The notes under the pieces: generated by a model
Databases searched by the model: none
What the model was told of the DNA's origin: nothing
The model's input: the letters and a program-made list of their open reading frames with translations, nothing else
Assembly (NCBI RefSeq): GCF_036226505.1
Contig: NZ_CP108484.1
Span: 6,200,001 to 6,264,000, forward strand
Length of the DNA stretch: 64,000 nt
From: Kitasatospora sp. NBC_01246
GTDB lineage: Bacteria > Actinomycetota > Actinomycetes > Streptomycetales > Streptomycetaceae
Direction of reading: 5' to 3'
Shown: positions 59,978 through 64,000 of the stretch, in pieces
Layout of the letters: each line of letters starts with the position of its first letter
Position numbering within the stretch: the first letter of the stretch is position 1
Translations under genes and position numbers: made by a program

Positions 59978-60736
59978 ATGACGCTCTGGGAGGCGATCGC
60001 CGTCCTGGTGGCGGGTGTCGGCGCGGGGATGATCAATGTGATCGTCGGCTCCGGGACCCTGATCACCTTCCCGGTGCTGCTCGCCGTCGGCATCCCGCCG
60101 GTCACCGCCAACGTCTCCAACGCCTTCGGCCTGGTGCCCGGCTCGCTCAGCGGTGTGATCGGCTACCGGCGGGAACTGGCCGACCAGGGCCGCCGGCTGG
60201 TCCGCCTCGGCATCGCCGCCCTCCTCGGCGGCCTGGTCGGCGCCGTGCTGCTGATCGAGCTGCCGAGCAGCGCCTTCGACACCATCGTGCCGGTGCTGAT
60301 CCTGCTGGCCCTCGTCCTGGTGGTGATCCAGCCCCGGGTGGCCAAGGCGGTCGCCGCCCGGCGCCGGCCCGGGGGCGACCCCGACGGCGGCCTGGCGCTG
60401 CTCGCCGGCGTCTTCCTGACCGGCATCTACGGCGGCTACTTCGGTGCCGCGCAGGGCGTCCTGCTGCTGGCCCTGATGGGCATGCTGCTCCAGGAGGACC
60501 TGCAGCGGATCAACGGGGTGAAGAACGCGCTGGCGATGATCGTCAACGGCGTCGCCGCGGTGTTCTTCCTCTTCACCTCGACCATCAACTGGGCCGCCGC
60601 CGGGCTGATCGCCGTCGGCTCGCTCTGCGGTGGCCTGCTCGGTGCCAAGGTCGGGCGCAAGCTGCCGCCGCCGGCGCTGCGCGGGGTGATCGTGGTGGTC
60701 GGCCTGGTGGCCGTCACCAAGCTGCTCGTCAGCTGA
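59978..60736 (+). CDS. TauE/SafE-family sulfite/anion permease
   Basis: A 252 aa membrane protein with about eight helices in two repeats. Repeat 1 begins MINVIVGSGTLITFPVLLAVGIPPVTANVSN (core GSGTLITFP) and repeat 2 GIYGGYFGAAQGVLLLALMG, both with the Gly-rich TauE signature. Relatives export sulfite, sulfoacetate or related organosulfur anions. GAGAGG lies about 7 nt before ATG 59978. It is a single gene, and the substrate is inferred only from family. Confidence 0.92.
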   Translation: MTLWEAIAVLVAGVGAGMINVIVGSGTLITFPVLLAVGIPPVTANVSNAFGLVPGSLSGVIGYRRELADQGRRLVRLGIAALLGGLVGAVLLIELPSSAFDTIVPVLILLALVLVVIQPRVAKAVAARRRPGGDPDGGLALLAGVFLTGIYGGYFGAAQGVLLLALMGMLLQEDLQRINGVKNALAMIVNGVAAVFFLFTSTINWAAAGLIAVGSLCGGLLGAKVGRKLPPPALRGVIVVVGLVAVTKLLVS

Positions 60737-60824
60737 CGGTCCGCCGGTCGCCGCGGTGCTTCTCGACCTGTCCGAGCTGTCTGACTCGTTCGACGTGTTC
60801 CCGGAATTCGATGGGGAGGAAGCC

Positions 60825-61001
60825 ATGGCCCTGGAGATGCGCGACACCTGCGAACGTTGCGCGGTGTCGCTGACGGCGGACGGCCCGGCGTCCCTATGCT
60901 CCTACGAGTGCACCTTCTGTCCGGACTGTGCCGAGGCCATGGCCGCCACCTGCCCCAACTGCGGCGGCGAACTGGTGCCCCGTCCGCGCCGGAGGGCCTG
61001 A
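60825..61001 (+). CDS. DUF1272 zinc-ribbon-like protein
   Basis: A 58 aa protein. RDTCERC, CSYECTFCPDCAE and ATCPNCGGEL provide eight Cys in pairs, the DUF1272 pattern, probably binding two zinc ions. ATG 60825 is chosen because GGGGAGGAAG precedes it by about 4 nt; the frame is open 69 nt further up. It is followed 38 bp later by the pterin dehydratase gene. The function is unknown. Confidence 0.88.
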   Translation: MALEMRDTCERCAVSLTADGPASLCSYECTFCPDCAEAMAATCPNCGGELVPRPRRRA

Positions 61002-61039
61002 CCCTTCACCAGTCACCCCCGACACCCGGGAGCGGTTCG

Positions 61040-61342
61040 ATGAGCAGCAGAGCGCGTCTGACGGAGGACGAGATCACGGCCGCCCTGGCCGACCTGCCGG
61101 AGTGGAGCCGGGACGGCGACAGCATCGTCCGCACCGCCGACGCGGCGGACTTCCCGGCGGCGATCCGGGTGGTCGTCGCGGTCGCGGAGCAGGCGGAGGC
61201 GCTGGACCACCACCCGGACATCGACATCCGCTGGCGGACGCTGCACTTCGCGCTCTCCACCCACAGCGCGGGTGGACTCACCTCGCTGGACGTCACCCTG
61301 GCCGGCCGCATCGACGCCGCCCTGCGGGCCGAGTCCGCCTGA
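61040..61342 (+). CDS. 4a-hydroxytetrahydrobiopterin dehydratase (PCD/DCoH family)
   Basis: A 100 aa enzyme recycling oxidised pterin cofactor after aromatic hydroxylation. WSRDGDSIVRTADAADFPAAIRVV, then DHHPDIDIRWRTLHFALSTHSAGGLTSLD (core DHHPDIDIRW) is the PCD signature with catalytic His residues. ATG 61040 follows GGGAGCGG. No pterin-dependent hydroxylase gene is in the window. Molybdopterin-related roles have been suggested for some bacterial members. Confidence 0.94.
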   Translation: MSSRARLTEDEITAALADLPEWSRDGDSIVRTADAADFPAAIRVVVAVAEQAEALDHHPDIDIRWRTLHFALSTHSAGGLTSLDVTLAGRIDAALRAESA

Positions 61343-61408
61343 CGCCTCCCGGGCCTGTCCCGCACCTGCCCGCACCCGTGCCGCACCGGCCTCGTGGTGC
61401 CTCAGGGG

Positions 61409-61443
61409 GCCTCCTTCCGGCCCCGTCGAGGCCGGAAGGAGGC
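61409..61443 (+). terminator. Hairpin terminator after the pterin dehydratase gene
   Basis: Perfect 14 bp stem GCCTCCTTCCGGCC with GGCCGGAAGGAGGC, loop of 7. Confidence 0.8.
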
Positions 61444-61503
61444 GCTCCGGGCGGCGTGAGATGCTGACTGCCGCATCGCCGGCGGTCGGGAGGGACGGAA
61501 CGG

Positions 61504-63474
<1,971 letters not shown>

Positions 63475-63483
<9 letters not shown>

Positions 63484-63531
63484 GCCCCGGCCGTCCGGGG
63501 CCCAGCCCTTCGCGGCCGGGGCTCAGCCCTT
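63475..63531. terminator. Long inverted repeat overlapping the stop codon
   Basis: Perfect 19 bp arms (63475-63493 and 63513-63531) around a 19 nt loop. The TGA (63481-63483) sits in the left arm. The loop and right side also contain a near-duplicate AGCCCTTCxCGGCCGGGGC (63504-63522, 63526-63544). It serves the convergent propeller and HNH genes. Confidence 0.75.
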
Positions 63532-63571
63532 CACGGCCGGGGCGGCCGGGGTGGCCGTGCGGCCGGGGCGG

Positions 63572-64000
63572 CTACGCGGCGGAGGCGGCCACCGGGGCAG
63601 GCAGCCAGTCCGCCAGGTCCCGGAGGTCCGAGCCGCGCAGGCCGAGCGCCATCATCAGGGTGGCCTGCGGGGTCGGGACGAACGGCTTGCGCAGCAGCTT
63701 CATCCCCGCCTGCTCCGGCGTCCGGTCGGCCTTGAGCTGGTTGTCCTCGGCGCAGGCGGCCACCGTGTTCAGCCAGCTGTCGGCCCCGCCGCGGGAGCGG
63801 GGCTGCAAGTGGTCCACGGTGGTGGCCCGGCGCCCGCAGTAGGCGCACAGGTGCTGGTCCCGGACGAGGACACCGCGGCGGGACCACGGAGCCTGTTGTC
63901 GGAACGGCACCCGCACGTAGCGTTGCAGTCTGATCACCCGGGGCACCGGGACGGAGACGCCCGTGCCGCGGATGCTCCGCAGCGGATGGGCCTGCTCGAC
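63572..64000 (-). CDS. HNH endonuclease, 5' part cut by the window edge
   Basis: The last 142 residues of an HNH protein. CAYCGRRATTVDHLQPRSRGGADSWLNTVAACAEDNQLKADRT holds the CxxC zinc pair (core LCAYCG) and the catalytic DHLQPRSRGG, with N in WLNTV. The second zinc CxxC is reduced to CAED, so one zinc ligand may be missing. The frame is open past base 64000 (EQAHPLRSIRGTG upstream), so GTG 63946 is internal. The family (HNH after a RecB-like lead) is common in streptomycetes; its target is unknown. Confidence 0.88.
   Translation of the reverse strand, partial: VEQAHPLRSIRGTGVSVPVPRVIRLQRYVRVPFRQQAPWSRRGVLVRDQHLCAYCGRRATTVDHLQPRSRGGADSWLNTVAACAEDNQLKADRTPEQAGMKLLRKPFVPTPQATLMMALGLRGSDLRDLADWLPAPVAASAA

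Overview
The window is chromosomal DNA of very high GC from an actinomycete, most likely a Streptomycetaceae member (Streptomyces or Kitasatospora). The grounds are almost exclusive G/C third codon positions, only two TTA leucine codons seen in about 62 genes, many 1-8 nt start/stop overlaps, several leaderless-looking starts, and a fabG-fabI / serB / FHA-ABC transporter neighbourhood I remember from Streptomyces. I found no rRNA, tRNA, CRISPR array, insertion sequence, prophage or replication origin. Both ends are cut inside genes: a 3-hydroxyacyl-CoA dehydrogenase at the left and an HNH endonuclease at the right.

Layout. 1-4.6 kb: tandem 3-hydroxyacyl-CoA dehydrogenase, divergent from a glutamine-synthetase-like ligase plus amidohydrolase pair. 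5-6.5 kb: secreted subtilase. 6.6-11.4 kb: a HipA-family kinase and an HxlR-peroxiredoxin fusion regulator, divergent from a three-gene ABC-2 exporter. 12.2-23.7 kb: an exopolysaccharide locus of Wzx/Wzy type with two glycosyltransferases, initiating phosphoglycosyltransferase, polymerase, flippase, deacetylase, Wzz-like protein, GNAT/FemAB-like acyltransferase and a convergent secreted GH26-like protein. 24-28.4 kb: a beta-propeller protein, an ABC-F ATPase with a possible 7-codon leader peptide, a small HTH protein with a SigR-like promoter, and an enoyl-CoA hydratase. 28.5-31.1 kb: a five-gene Asp23/Gls24 envelope-stress operon. 31.2-43.8 kb: SDR, MerR-thioredoxin, SURF1, exonuclease-BRCT, alcohol dehydrogenase, DUF485-ActP acetate uptake, MoaA, KptA and the TldD/TldE protease pair. 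43.9-64 kb: MBL hydrolase, FabG-FabI (fatty acid synthase II), GntR with an MFS exporter, SixA, SerB, a double-FHA ABC transporter, a sensor kinase/response regulator pair, NfeD-SPFH, TauE, pterin dehydratase, a large PQQ-type membrane protein and the HNH gene.

Most of the window is core actinobacterial housekeeping DNA. The accessory-looking parts are the EPS locus, whose polymerase gene carries a TTA codon and so may depend on bldA, and the HxlR-redoxin/HipA/ABC module. The latter combines a redox-active DNA-binding protein, a protein kinase and an exporter around one shared control region, and is the best candidate here for an undescribed system.
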